Positions 17,034-29,500 of a DNA stretch of 64,000 nucleotides are shown in pieces. The DNA is taken from contig CACRSC010000075.1 in the NCBI GenBank assembly GCA_902651635.1, positions 474,244-538,243 on the forward strand, in the 5' to 3' direction. This stretch comes from Mastigamoeba balamuthi (taxonomy: Eukaryota; Evosea; Mastigamoebida; Mastigamoebidae). The position numbers and the translations under genes are program-made. The notes below the pieces were generated by a model, which was not told the DNA's origin, did not search any database, and worked only from the letters and a program-made list of their open reading frames with translations. Within the stretch, counting starts at the first letter, position 1, and every line of letters begins with the position of its first letter.

Positions 17034-17832
17034 CGACTAGGCCCGCCGCAGACCCACCGCGGCGTGTCAAACAGGTGGCACACAGGCCCGCCAATTCAAT
17101 TGCCTCCCCCGCAGAGACAGGAGCCGCACAGGAGCACAAAGAGAGAGAGGCGAGGGAAAACGAGGGAAAAAGACGCGTCGAGCGATCAATTGACAGGCGC
17201 CCTCAGGGAACTCCCAGCAGAGGCGACTGGCTCTCTCGCTCCCCCTCCCGGACGGCGGGGGCAGCGCACCGTGACACGGCCGCGCTCGGAGCGACCGGCG
17301 ACGAGGGCAGCGGCGATGGCGGCGGCGCTGTCGGGGCCCGCAGCGGTGCGCTGGCGCTGCTGGCGCTGCTGGCGCTGCTGGCGCTGCCTGGGGCCCCCGC
17401 TGCTGCTGCCCCCGCGCGCACCTCCCAGCGTGGGCCACTCCGCTCCTCCCCTGTGGGGCGGGGGTCGCACCGCAACGTTAGCGGTGCGCTGTGTGCGCGG
17501 CGTTGTGCGCGCGCAACTGCATCGGCTCTTGGCGGCCGCCTGGAGACACGGGTCAGAATGAAGTATCTAGATTCTCTCGACAAGAAATCTTATACGAGGA
17601 GCGAATCGGGCTGATGTCAGAGCTCAACGCGCTTGTGTGGCAGCATATCGCAAGTGACGTCGGATAAACAGGCAGCCTGAAATCGAGGGCTTCGTTTTCG
17701 GCCCGTATGCGATCTCCGGAAGTGTGACGTGTGATTCGAATAAATGACAGATTTCTCAGACTGGTGCGGTATTTTTTGAAAACCTGTTTTCTGCGCTGCA
17801 CGCCTCCTGTCCGCGCCGATACCCGCATTGGC
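17034..17832. other. Intergenic, one weak signal-peptide-like frame
   Basis: A plus-strand frame around 17280-17610 contains four 9-bp repeats encoding LALLALLALLALPG followed by Ala/Pro/Arg-rich sequence. The adjacent frames are equally open and no domain follows, so I do not call a gene. The stretch should include the promoter of the helicase gene (-). The segment 17560-17760 is AT-richer than its surroundings. Confidence 0.4.
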
Positions 17833-18622
17833 GATGAGCTGCTCGACGTGCTCGTGCTGCTGCTGCTGCTGCCGGTGCCTGTGCGGGTGCTGCTGCGACC
17901 CCCAGGACCCCGTCGCCGTCCCCGAGTCGCAGCTGGCAGTGCGCTCGCTCGTCTTCTCCGCTGCTGTTTTTCTCTTTTCCCGTGCGGTCACCGGAATACT
18001 GAACCCGCACCGCTCGAACGGCCGCACGCACGCAGTGGGCGGGCATCTGGCGCGGGCCCTCGGTGGGCGGGGTAACGAGCACAGTGATCATCACGCCCGA
18101 GGGAGAGATCCTGAGCTCGGCGTTTGGGGCGGGAGTGGCGCACCACGTGGACGAGCGGCCCATACTCGAGTACAACCCGCGCGGCTTCACGACGCGGTCC
18201 GAGTGCTGCGGATGGCCCGTGCACCCCTGGGTGCCCTTCGCGCTCAAGGACCCCGACACCGCCGTCACCAAGTACGCCTGCTTCGACCCCCACATCGACC
18301 TCAAGCGCGTACGCGTTTCAGCGCACAAACGCCGAGTCAGTTGTTGTTCCTCAGTGGCCTGCCCACTTTCATTTTGCGCGACCAGCGCCACTGACTCCTC
18401 GTCCCGAATGCTCAGTTCGGGCCTGCACCCGTAGTGGGCGACAAGGACAAGAGGCTCATGTGCCCTTACTGCAGCCAGCACTTCACCCCGCGGCTGCGGA
18501 CGTGGTGCGGCCCGCGCGCGTGGCTGTGGTGCCTGCTGACTGGGCCCCTCTCGCTGTGCTGCCAGCGGGACAAGGAGTACATATGCAGCGAGTGCCACGC
18601 GAGCCTCAGCCAGAAGACCTGA
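17833..18622 (+). CDS. LITAF-like zinc-ribbon protein
   Basis: Three exons are likely. The first starts at the ATG at 17833 and encodes a run of Cys codons (MSCSTCSC). A central exon ends at 18308 and has the motif EILSSAFGAGVAHHVDERPI. The last exon is 18416-18622 and encodes MCPYCSQHFTP, a hydrophobic stretch (WLWCLLTGPLSLCC) and ICSECHASL before the stop. The CPxC-hydrophobic-CxxC layout is that of LITAF domains, which sit on the cytosolic face of endosomal membranes through a zinc ribbon and an inserted hydrophobic helix. The first intron could not be placed exactly, so the N-terminal half is provisional. The Cys run may be a palmitoylation region (inference). Confidence 0.55.
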
Positions 18623-18938
18623 CTGCCAGGTCTATCTCGTTGGCCACTGGGACACCTTTTCATACAACAAACAGCAATTATTGATTGCTCCGCGTTGCCA
18701 GGAAGCGGTGAAACCCCTGAGACAATCGCCTTGCTGAGCAGATCAACATTCCTAAGGTTGAGGTGCGTTGTGGGCCTTGCCCGCTAGCTCATCCCGCGAG
18801 TAAGGTGCTAGCACCTAATCGCCGAGCAATTGGAAGCCAGTCGAAGAATCGAAGGGCGCGCGGGCGTCAGAGGGTGTGCGTGTGCATGTGCGTGTGTGCG
18901 TGTTATACAAAAAAGTGTGTGTGCCCGCTGGTGGCCGC
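18623..18938. other. Intergenic with TG-rich microsatellite
   Basis: No gene is seen. An imperfect (TG)n/(TGTGCG)n tract lies at about 18875-18925, between the convergent 3' ends of the LITAF-like gene and the cysteine-rich receptor-like gene. Confidence 0.6.
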
Positions 18939-21900
18939 TCACTCGGTGTTGCCTGAGGCCGAGTCGACGCTGTACGCGGGGTTAACGCCCCCCGGGTTGC
19001 ACCCGAAAAAGGGCGGCGGGGGCGCCGGCGGCATCGGGGGCGAGAGGAACACAGCCTGGCTGGGGTCTATCCTCAGCCTCTGCTCGAACCCCGCGGCGAT
19101 GGCGGGCAGTTGGTTCTCGAGGCCCGCGAGGAACGGGTCCACCTGGAACGACGTCTGCATCTGCGTGTCCCCGGGGCTCGCCGAGACCGCAGGCCGCGCC
19201 CCCTCGGCGCAGAACTGCGTCTGCTCCGGGGCGTCGCTGCGCGTCGACGGGCCTCGCAGGCTGCTGCGCGTCGCCAGCTCGACGTTGGCCGGGTTTCCGG
19301 CCCCGAACAGCGCGAACTTGACAGAGCGCGACTCCTCTACGGGGGCGTTGAACACCGTCGTCGCGGCCGCCGCGCTGACCTTCTGCCTCGTCGCGAAGTT
19401 GAAGACGACGAGCCCCACCAGCAGGAGAAACAGGACCCCGCAGACGACGGACAGCGCGATGATCGTCGCCCTGCTCTCGGCGGTCATCTCTGCGAGGCAC
19501 AGGCGTCAGCGTGGAGGGGTGCGGGACACGGCGCGCGCACGCCCGCTGGGGATGCAGAACAGGCCCGGGGGGTCCGTCGGGTGGAAGCCGGGCGTGCACG
19601 TGCACGACGTCGTGTTGCACCAGAGCTCCGTGTCGCACTCCTCGTTGGCGTCGTGCACCCCGTTGCCGCAGCCCGTGCACAGCGTCCGTGCTGGGCTGTA
19701 GGGCCTGTGCCCGCGCTCGCACTTGCAGTCGGGCCTGCAGAACAGCCCCCCGTCGCACTCCTCGTTGGGGTCGATGAACCTGTTGCCGCACTCTGCGCGG
19801 AGGGACGCGCGTGTGAGACGGGCGGCACGGCGGCGGGGGACGAAGGGCTCACTGTTCTCCACGCAGGCGTTGGACGGGGGCGACGTGGGGACGTAGCCGG
19901 CGGTGCACTTGCAGTCGACGCAGAGGAAGGGCCCGTCGCACTCCTCGCCCTCGTCGACCTTCATGTTGCCGCAGCCCGTGCAGTAGTTGCGGTCCGACGT
20001 GTTGTACGCCATGAAGGGCCTCTTGCACTTGCAGTTGTTGTCGCAGTTGAGCCCTCTGTCGCACTCCTCCTCGGGCAGTATCACAATGCCGTCCCCGCAG
20101 TCTGCGCGCCGCAGAGCGGAGGTGAGTCGCGTGCGCACCCGCTGCGGGCGGCGAGCCGGACGTTACCCGGGGTGCAGTAGCGCTCCGGAGGGTAGAGCTT
20201 TCGGAAGCCTCTGGCGCACGTGCAGTGGTCGCAGCCCCGTCCCCCGTCGCACTCCTCGGGGTCCTTGGCAACTTGGGCTCGACGACTCCGTTGCCGCAGT
20301 CTGCGCTCGCGGCATGGTCAGACCCCCGCAGGCGCCCTGCGCGGGAACGCACACGCTGCCACGCACTGCCCGGAGGCGTTGCACGACGGGGCCGTGTAGG
20401 AGCACCCGGTCGCCGTGGACGGCTGGTGCTCGCAGTCTGTGCGGAGAGCTCAGTCGGAACGAGCGCGGCGCAGGCGGCAGAGGGCTCCGGCGGGTGCTGT
20501 ACCGGGGTCGGGAGCCCCGCAGTTGCAGTGGCACTCGCCCGAGGGCTGCGCGTAGAGCGTAAAGGGGCAGTTCCACCCAGAGGGGATCTTTCTGCAGCCG
20601 CCCAGAATGCACGAGTCGGCCCCGCAGTCCGACCGGGGGTTCGTCCCCGTCTGGCAGTCGGGGTCCGCGACGCCCCCGGGCGTCTGGCACTTGCAGTCGC
20701 AGAGGCCGTCGCCGTACCGCGAGGCGTTGCAGCTCGGCCACGTCTCGACGCACGTGTTGTTGTCCGCGCACATGGCGACGCCCAGCCCGGGGCAGTTGAG
20801 CGCGCGCGGGGCCCAGTCGCCGGCGAAGGCCGAGTCGCGGCAGTCGGGGTCGAGCAGGCCGCCGCAGCCGCACTGGCAGCCGTCGCCAGCGCCGTACGAG
20901 CGCAAGTCGCAGAGCGCGGGGTCCCAGCGCGGCTCCACGCAGCGGCCCGCGCGGTCGCAGACCTGCGAGGCGTTGCAGCGCGGCGACAGCGGCCCTGCGG
21001 CAGAGCTGTTGCAGTCGGGGTCCCAGGCGCCGCAGCCGCAGTCGCAGACCGAGCCGTCTGCGTAGGCCGCGGGGCTGCAGGACCACGCCACGCGCGTCCT
21101 GTTGAGCGGCACGCGCTGGCCGACGGCGCGTATCGACGCCACGCTGCGGTTGCCCGTCGCCCAGTCGGCTGCGTTGCGAACCCACGCGCCCTGCGGCGTC
21201 CGCGAGTACGACGCCCGCCCCGCGAACGACGCCGACGCGTACCAGAACGCCTGCCAGCACACGCGCGCCGTTAGACTGGCCCAGAGCAGCCCATCGCAAG
21301 GCTGGCGTGCTGGCTTGCTGGCGGCACGGACACCCCGCCAGCCGCCCCGTGACAGGCAGCGCGGAAAACAATAACCGGCGCCGTCACCCGTTATGGCCAC
21401 TTGTCAGACCGGCCGAGACCCATCGCCGCTTCCGCCATTGGCGAGCGAAAAGCGCCCGAAACGTCGCGCCCCTCCCAACCCCCTCAGAGGCCCCTGCTGG
21501 CATCGGGGGGGGGGAGCGACGCCCACCTGGTGGCAGGGCGTCTCGACACGGAAGCCCAGCCAGAGGCGTGGCCGCGTGGCGACGGCGAAGAAGGGCGGGG
21601 AGGAGGGGGAGGAGGCCGAGGCGCCCGAGGCGAACGAGGCGTAGACCCACTGGCGGCTGAGGCCGCCGCTCCAGTAGGGGTAGCTCAGCGCCCGCGAGTG
21701 CTGCGCGGCGGCCGCAGGGGCCCCCCGCTCGTCCTCGTACGCCACCAGCGTGAAGTTGAGCACGCTCGGGGGCTGCACGCCGCCCAGACGCACCTGGAAG
21801 CACACCTGCGTGGACGGGGGGGGGGGGGGGGGGGGGGNNNNNNNNNNNNNNNNNNNNNNNNNNNNNNNNNNNNNNNNNNNNNNNNNNNNNNNNNNNNNNN

Positions 21901-22856
21901 NNNNNNNNNNNNNNNNNNNNNNNNNNNNNNNNNNNNNNNNNNNNNNNNNNNNNNNNNNNNNNNNNNNNNNNNNNNNNNNNNNNNNNNNNNNNNNNNNNNN
22001 NNNNNNNNNNNNNNNNNNNNNNNNNNNNNNNNNNNNNNNNNNNNNNNNNNNNNNNNNNNNNNNNNNNNNNNNNNNNNNNNNNNNNNNNNNNNNNNNNNNN
22101 NNNNNNNNNNNNNNNNNNNNNNNNNNNNNNNNNNNNNNNNNNNNNNNNNNNNNNNNNNNNNNNNNNNNNNNNNNNNNNNNNNNNNNNNNNNNNNNNNNNN
22201 NNNNNNNNNNNNNNNNNNNNNNNNNNNNNNNNNNNNNNNNNNNNNNNNNNNNNNNNNNNNNNNNNNNNNNNNNNNNNNNNNNNNNNNNNNNNNNNGGGGC
22301 GCAGCGTATAGATCTCGTTATTCGGAATTTCGAGATGGCAGGGGTGGGGCAGCCCGCACGTCTGTGTAGAGCCAGGGCAGCGCGGGCGGCGTGAACAGCT
22401 GCACGACCTCCGCGGCGCTGCCGTCCGACGGCGCAGCCCCTGCCGTGCCTGGCAGAGGTGGGAGGCAGCGCAGGCAGCGCCCGTCAGCCCAGCGAGGCCC
22501 CGAAGCGGCAACGAAAAACCGGACCAAAAACACAACAAACCCGCAACACAACACAGCAGCGCAGCATCACAGCAGCCCCGCGGGCAGGCACCGCTTATCA
22601 CAAGGAAATAACAAAAACAAAACGGACAGAGAAAACTGAGCAGAGGGGCACAGGAGGGCAGGCAAGGGGGGCGGGCGCCAGGCAACGAACGCGCACTGCA
22701 CGTTTTCGGGGAGGGGTGCGCGGGGATCTCGACGAGGCCGTCGCGGTCGTCCCAGTACTGCGAGCCCGCGCCCGTGCACTGCGCAGCCGCCGACGCCGCC
22801 AGCAGCGCCACTGCCGCTGCCGCTGCCGCCAGCGCGCCGCCGCGGTGCCAGCCCAT
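18939..22856 (-). CDS. Cysteine-rich type I membrane protein with DUF4215-like repeats (contains assembly gap)
   Basis: The start ATG at 22856 opens a signal peptide (MGWHRGGALAAAAAAVALLA). The following exons are partly lost in the gap at 21838-22295. Beyond the gap comes a domain with VLNFTLVAYEDERG. Next are repeats of the form W.C...YADGSVCDCGCG..DPDC (21300-20560). Several CGN..D..EECD....C.CKC modules follow (20330-19550), resembling DUF4215/myxococcal disulfide repeats. The last exon (19489-18939) encodes one transmembrane helix (IIALSVVCGVLFLLLVGLVV) and a roughly 140-residue tail with a Pro-rich stretch. The later repeat exons have phase-1 borders. It is probably a cell-surface receptor or adhesin; no enzymatic domain is visible. 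Exons near the gap are unresolved. Confidence 0.65.
21838..22295. other. Assembly gap (458 N)
   Basis: A run of N directly follows 22 consecutive G at 21816-21837, so the gap probably reflects sequencing failure in a G-tract. It removes part of the cysteine-rich membrane protein gene. Its real length is unknown. Confidence 0.99.
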
Positions 22857-23092
22857 GGTGGGGGTGAGGGGGTGTGTCCTCTCTGCTCTGTTTGGGGTGG
22901 TGGGTGCGGGCGGCGGATCCGAGTGGAAAAATGCGGTGGTGGGGTCGTTTGCGGTTTTTCCGTGTGGCGTCACCCCGAGAAAAAGCGAGATATTTAGAAT
23001 CTCGTTGATTTTCAGGTCCGCGGGCATTTGGCGGTTTTTTCCTCCGCGTAAAGCGTACGCGGACAGCGATTTTATACCCTTCGACACCGGTC

Positions 23093-26000
23093 ATGGCCGA
23101 CAGCGAGGCCGCGGGGCCGCAGCCCGACAACGGCGGCGGCGGCGGCGCCCTGGTGCGCGCGCTGCGCTCGGAGCGGACACCCGAGGGCGTCGCGCGGGCG
23201 CTGGGCGACGTCGCGGCAGCCGACGTCTGCGGGCCCTGCTGGGAGGGCGCCCTCGACGCAGTCCTCGCAGCGCTGGACGCCCACCCCGCCTCGCTCGACG
23301 TCGCCCGCGCCGCCTGCCGCGCGCTGCAGACCCTCGCCGTCAGCGTCGAGATTCAGGCACGCAATATCTCGCGAATCCGCAGATTCCGGAATCCTGGCAG
23401 AACAGATTCATTCCTTCCGGAATCGGAATCCTGATATACACGAGATCCAGGAATCTGGGGACGATATCTCGCAGCGGGTCATCGACGCGCTGCTGCGTGT
23501 CCTCGACGGCCACGGCGCCGACGCCGACGTGGCCGAGCACGCCTGCAGCGCCCTGGGCAGCGCCGCGTCCTCGGCCGAGTCCAAGGCGCTGGCGGCCTCC
23601 CTGGGCGCCCTGCCCGCCGTCGTCGCCGTCCTGACGTCACACGCGTCGTCCGCGCCCGTCGCCAGCGAGGCGCTTGCGTGCCTGTGGGGCCTGGTGGCCT
23701 CGCGCGACCTCCGGGGCCCCGCGGCGGCCGCCGGCGCCGTGCCCGGCGTCTGCGCGGCGATGACGTCGCTGCACGCCGACGCCGACGTCCAGGAGCGCGC
23801 GTGCGGCGTCCTCTGGGACGTCACGTGCTCGGACGGCGCCGTGGGGCCCGCCGAGGCCGTGGCGGCCGCCGCCTGCGCTGTGCGGGCGATGCGGGAGCAC
23901 AGCGGGCGCGCGTGGCTGCACGAGGCCGCCTGCCACGCCCTCCAGAACCTCACCTTCGACCCCGCCGTCCGCGTGCCCGCCGCCGCTGCCGGCGCCCTCG
24001 ACGCGGTCGTCGCGACGCTGCGCGCGCACTCGCGGGTCGCGCGCATCGCGGACGCGGCGTGCGGGGCGCTGTGGAACATGACGTTCGCAGAGGACAACGA
24101 GGGCCCCGCGGCGGCCGCGGGCGCCGTCGAGGAGGTCGTCGCGGCCATGGCGGCCCACGCGGGGTCCGCGCGCCTGCAGGAGGCCGCCTGCGGGGCGCTG
24201 CGCAACATGGCCTCGTCCTCGGGCGACGTCCAGGCGCGCGCCGTGGCCGCGGGCGCCGCAGAGGCCGTCGCGGCGGCGATGCAGCGCCACGCGGACGCCC
24301 CGCGCGTGCTCGCCGAGGGCTGCTCGGCGTTGCAGAAGCTCGCGCTGGCCCAGGACTGCAAGCGCCGCGTCGGGCGCTGCGCCCCGTGCGTCGTGGCGGC
24401 TATGCGGGCGCACGCGGCCGACGCGGCGGTGCAGGAGACGGCCTGCGTGGCGCTCTGGGACATCTGCGAGCGCTGCGCCCCCAACGCCGCAGACGTCGCC
24501 CGCGCCGGCGGCATCGAGGCCGTCGTCGACGCCCTCTGCGCGCACGCGGGCGACGCGCGCGTCGTGCAGTGCGCCTGCGGGGCGCTCTGGTCCGCCGTCG
24601 CCTGCGTCCAGCGCGTAGCGCCGTCGCTCTGGCGCGAGCGCAGCGACGCGCTCAACCGCGCGGTCCTCCACGGGGCCCTCGCGGCCGTCTCGCGCGCGCG
24701 CGAGGCGTTCCCCGAGGGCTGCGAGGCGCAGCGCATCGCCGCGCACTGCCTGGCGTCGCTCGAGCGCCGCGAGGACCCGCGCGTCGAGGCCTGCAGGGCC
24801 GCGGGGCTCTGCAGCGCGCAGTGGGCCCCGGGGCGGCCGTGCATGCCGGGCTGCGGCGTGCCGGGCGGCTTCTACTGCAGCGCGTGCTGCGCGGTGCAGC
24901 GGACGGCGCGCTGCCGCACGTGCGACGGGGCCGACAGCTGCGAGGAGTACTGCGTGGCCTGCGTCGACAGGTTCCACGCGGGCCACGAGCTCAGTGAGTG
25001 GAGCTTCGCGCCCGCGAGGTGCGCGTGGGAGGAGGAGCCCGAGGCGGCGCTGGCGCAGCTGGCGGGCGACGACCTCGCGGACTTCCGGTCGGTGCTGCGC
25101 AGCTGCATGCAGCAGCACAACGAGCTCTACGTCGCCCGCCGCATCCTCGCCGGCAAGAAGCCCCTCGTCTTCACCGCCGCCAACGTCTGGCAGGTGAGCC
25201 GCCGCCACTCTCTCGTGCCCAGGGCACCCCGATGACTCCAGCTATCTCCCCGGTTACCCCGGATCCACCCGTTCAGCTCAGCCCCGAGTGTCACATTTGC
25301 CTATACGTGATTGTGCCTGCGGATAACAATCAATTGTCAAATTGTACTTGAATGAATGAGTGTGCTTCTGGTCAGTTGGCCTCTGTTTGAATGTGATCCG
25401 GTTTGCCAGCATGTTGTGAAGGGACGCCCCGAAGTCCATTTGCTCGTACTGTCAGCATTGGAATCCAGTCGGGCATAGTTCCCTGTCTCACCTGTCTTCC
25501 GATGCCCGACGGCTGATGCCAATCCCCTCTGCCCTGTGCCCGTGTACGAACAGGTGAGCAACCCGGTTCTCGAGCGGAGGTTCGAGCAGTGCGCGCGGGC
25601 GCTGCGGACGCACGGGCGGAGCGAGGAGGAGGCGCAGTTCACGTACGCGTTCCACGGCACCGCGCGGGCCAACGTGCCGGGCGTCTGCCGCTGGGGCGTG
25701 CTGCCCTCGGGCCACCCGCACAACGCCTCGCCCAGCAGCAACCACGGGGGCCTCGCGGGCGACCCCTACGAGGGCGTCTACGCGAGCAGGTACCTCGAGC
25801 ACGCGCTGCAGTTCTCCAACTGGCAGCCCGGCGACGGCGGGGCCCCCCAGCCGCTCGACGCCGGCGACCGCGTGCTCGTCGTGATGCTGCGCGTGCTGCC
25901 GGGAAGGTGCCGCAGGCTCGCAGCCCGCGACGTGGCCGCGGGGATGGCGCCGACGCGGGGCTACGACAGCCACGCGTCGCCGCAGGGCCTCGAGTGGTTC

Positions 26001-26165
26001 CTCTTCGACGAGGCGCAGGCCTGCCCCTCGCACGTTATCGAGGTCGAGGCCTCGGAGGACGCCTGCACCGCCGCCTGCGACTGCTGCCCCCCCGACGGCG
26101 ATGGCGCTGGAGCTGGAGACTGCGTCTGCGACTGCGACAGCTCCGACTGCCCGTCGGCCCAATGA
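23093..26165 (+). CDS. ARM-repeat / zinc-binding / PARP-domain fusion protein
   Basis: The three exons are 23093-23356, 23475-25193 and 25554-26165, giving 864 residues. Residues of about 30-520 are armadillo repeats of 42-44 residues (motifs ACGALWNMTF, ACHALQNLTF, ACGALRNMAS). Residues of about 525-607 are rich in Cys/His (CMPGCGVPGGFYCSACC, CRTCDG, CVACVDRFHAGHE), like a B-box or ZZ-type zinc module. Residues of about 662-845 form an ADP-ribosyltransferase domain: VSNPVLERRF, FHGT (catalytic His), GVYASRYLEHAL (Tyr) and LEWFLFDEAQ (Glu at the usual position), so the H-Y-E triad of poly-ADP-ribosylating enzymes appears intact. It should be a soluble NAD+-dependent ADP-ribosyltransferase with ARM repeats for target binding (inference). 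Intron 1 starts with GC (CAG/GCACGC). Intron 2 is 360 nt. Confidence 0.85.
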
Positions 26166-26527
26166 ATGCTGTGTGTGTTTCAGTTTTGGTTTTCCTACCT
26201 ACGGTTTGCTCTGTTTGTTCGTTTTTCCGGGCGCACGGGGCCTTCCACGCGATACCCAGCCGCCAGGCAAGCCAGACCCCTGTGGCCGCGTGATGCCCTA
26301 CGGGTGCTCTGCGTGCGTGGCTGTGAGGAGTGCAGTTTCGTCGGTGCATGTTCTGGAAGCCGGATGCAGTCAGTCTCATAACTGCTGCACATGCCGAAAG
26401 AGCTCGAACGGTAACGCTCTGTGTGCATCTCTTGATTTCCCTCCGAGGCGTGCCGTCAGAACCCTCCGGTGCTCCTGTTCTCCGATCCCGCAACGCTCGC
26501 TGCCGGTGCTGCTCCTTTCCTCTCCCA
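26166..26527. other. Intergenic / promoter of receptor copy 2
   Basis: This stretch has lower GC and no domain-bearing frame. It separates the PARP gene stop at 26165 from the receptor start and should carry that promoter; no motif is clear. Confidence 0.5.
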
Positions 26528-29500
26528 ATGCGGCCCCTCGGACACTCGGCATGCTGCTGCGCTGCCCCCCCAGCACAGCGTCCCCTGCCCCTGCCCATGC
26601 TGCTGCTGCTGCTCGCGTGCAGTGCTGCGGCCGTGGGGGCGAGCGGCTTCCCTCCCGTGAGCAGCGGGTGCGCCAGCGTGAAGGACATTGTCATCGGGCT
26701 CTCGGTCGACGACAGCTCTGTCATGCAGCTCAACGCTGCCTTGGGTCTCCGTGCGGCAATCGACGAGGTCCGCCAGCTCACGGCGCTGCCCCTGAGGCTC
26801 GTACCCCTCAACCACACCCGCGAGGTCCGTCTGCCACCCCGTTCCTCTGTCTGCCCTGCTCTCGGATTTCAAAGCTGCAGCGTTGAACTGCCGGGACAGT
26901 TCTGACTGCTGTGCCGCGGACGCACGGGTGCCTACAGGACGAGCTCGTAACCAACATCGTGGAGCTCGTGACCAACAGGTGCGCGCTCATCGTCGTCGGG
27001 CGGCCCGGCAACTCCAGGGCCGAGGTGGGGGTCCTTGATGCGCTCAAGCACTACAACGTCCCCCTCGTGGGGCCCCTTTCGGGCAGCGAGGGCCTCCGTG
27101 ACACCACGACCCACGTCGGCGTCTTCAAGCACAAGGGTGCGCACCACGCCACTGCACACTACCCCGCGCCGTGCCCTCGACACAGAGGAATTCCCGATCA
27201 GAGTGAGAGAATGAAGAAAGACTGCTGAAGACATCCGCGGCGCTTCTGCCGGGCGCGCAGGGGCGACGGTCAGGCTGCCGCTGGTGGTCAACGTGCGGGC
27301 GTCCGGGGGCGACGAGCTGAACGAGGTGGTGCAGGTGCTGGCGCGCGACTGGGCCTCGCTGGGCTCCGTGGCGCTGCTGGCGCACAGCACGCCGTTCGGC
27401 CGCTGGTCCCACGCGTACATCAACTCGGTGCTCCGCGCCCTCGGCTTCCAGAACATCTCCGCGGCGCTCCTCGACCCGGCCAGGTGCGTGCCGCTCCTTC
27501 CCGAGTGCCCCCTGACCGCCGTCGGCCAGGCTCTCGGAGCGCGAGGTCACCGAGGCGGCCGCTGAGCTCTTTTCGGCGGGAAAGGAGCCAAAGTCGATTG
27601 TCGTATGCACTTTGCCGTGGCAGACGTCGCTGCTCATCCGGTGGCTGGCGCGCAGCGGGCACTCGAGCACCAGGCTCTACCTGCTCTCGTGGTCGTCGGC
27701 CGCCGGCCTCAACCGGCTGCTCGACGGCGACCCCGAGACGCGGGCGCTGCTCGCGCGCAACGGCATCGCGCTGTACATCACGCAGAGCATGCCCTTCCCC
27801 ACGCCCCCTCCCGACAGGCTCGCAGCCTCGCCAACGCTGCTGCAGCGCTTCGGCAGGTCCGCGGTGTCTGCCAGGACGCACGCGGCGCTGGAGGGGTACC
27901 TGACGGGTTGGTTCATCTACGAGGTCGCCCAGCAGTCGGCCAACCGCCACGGCCTCCCGCTGACCCGCGACGACTTCCTGTCGACGGTGTTCCTTGACGT
28001 GCGGGCGTTCAACGTGCTCGACGTGCGTCTGGGGCCGTACGGCGACGGCGGGCGCAGCGGCGAGGTGGGGTCACGGCAGGCCGAGGAGGAGGCGTGCAAT
28101 CAGGGCGTCCACGAGGTCTTCATGACCCGGTACGACCCGCTCAGCGGCACGCTCTCGCAGATGCCGAGCTCGTCGCTGCGGTTCTCGGGGTGCATGACCC
28201 CGAGGGCGACCTCGGCCGGTGTGGTCGCGCAGGTGGGGCTCTCCGTCGCCCGCGGGTCGGCGGAGGACACGGCGGTCCACGCGGGCCTGCAGGGGGCCGT
28301 GCGCTTCCACAACTCCGAGGCCAAGGACACCCTCGTGCTGCGGACGTCCCCAGAAGACACCGCAGCGGTCGCCCAGCAGTGGGGCACCCGCGTCGTGGCC
28401 ATCGTGCGCCCGCACCTCGAGAGCATAGAGGATGCTCGCCGCCTAGCGAAGTTCGCACTGATCGCTCCAACTCCCAGCATTCAGGCGCTGCGCCGACCAT
28501 TCTACAGGCACGCCCGGACCCGGTAGGCGCGCGGTGCTCACACTGGCTCGTGCAGGAGGATCATCAACTTGTTCCCTTCGGCCATCGACGAGGCCGTCGC
28601 TGCCCTCAAGTTCTTCCATTACAAGGGCGTGCGCTCCGTCGCTGTGGTCGTAAACGACAACACGACGCATACCAAGGAGTGTGCCAGAGCCATTGCCAAG
28701 TATACCAACAGATCTGTGAGAGTAATGGCCCCTCCGTCTTCTCTTCATCTCTGCTGCCGTGCTGCAGCTCCTGACGGCTCTCGCCCGCTCCAGCATGGAG
28801 TAAAATACGACGTCGTGGCCGCGGATGCAGCGCAGCTCATCAGCCGCGCGGGTGGACCAGAGGCGGCAGAGGCGTTCTTTGTGCTGGGAGGCATCCTCGA
28901 CACTAGCTGCTCCGTGGGGTCGGGACGCTGCGGCTCCTCAACTCCCGCGTGGTCGCCGCGCGCGACGGCCTCGCAGACGCCGACCCCGTCGGCGAGAACG
29001 CGACGTACCGCCTGAGCGTGTCGCCGCCCGTGTCCAACTTCTCGACGTACTCGGGCCTGCGCTACGACTACTCGCAGTGGGTGTCGTCCGAGGACACGGG
29101 CGACGCCTCTTTCGAGAGCTTCTTCGTGGGCAGGTTCCTCTCGCAGGTCGTCAGCATCGCGCAGGCCAAGAGCGGCGCGGCGCAGGCGACGGCCAAGGAC
29201 GTCATTGACGCCGTCTACTCGCGGGGCACGTTCGACGTCGGCGGCGTGCAGGTCGGGCCCTTCAGGGACGCGAGCAAGAACACGATGGAGAACTGCAACC
29301 AGGGCCTCGGAACTGTCTATGTCGTTCGGGGCCTCCGCGGCCAGCACCTCGAAGACTCGTTCACGGTCGGCGACTGCGGCAGAGACTACGTGAGTCAGGG
29401 GGACGCGCACCGGTTGCCCCAGTTCAACGCCAAGCGGTTCATCGGCCTCATAGTGGGGATCGGAGTAGCGCTGGTCGTGTGTATCCTGGTGCTCGCAGTC

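Noticed and set aside
21816-21837. G-quadruplex-like run of 22 G
   Set aside because: It directly abuts the N gap and is most likely a sequencing artefact.
23408-24844. Long minus-strand frame through the ARM repeats
   Set aside because: It is antisense to a repetitive GC-rich coding exon; its composition (Ala/Arg/Ser) mirrors the ARM codons.
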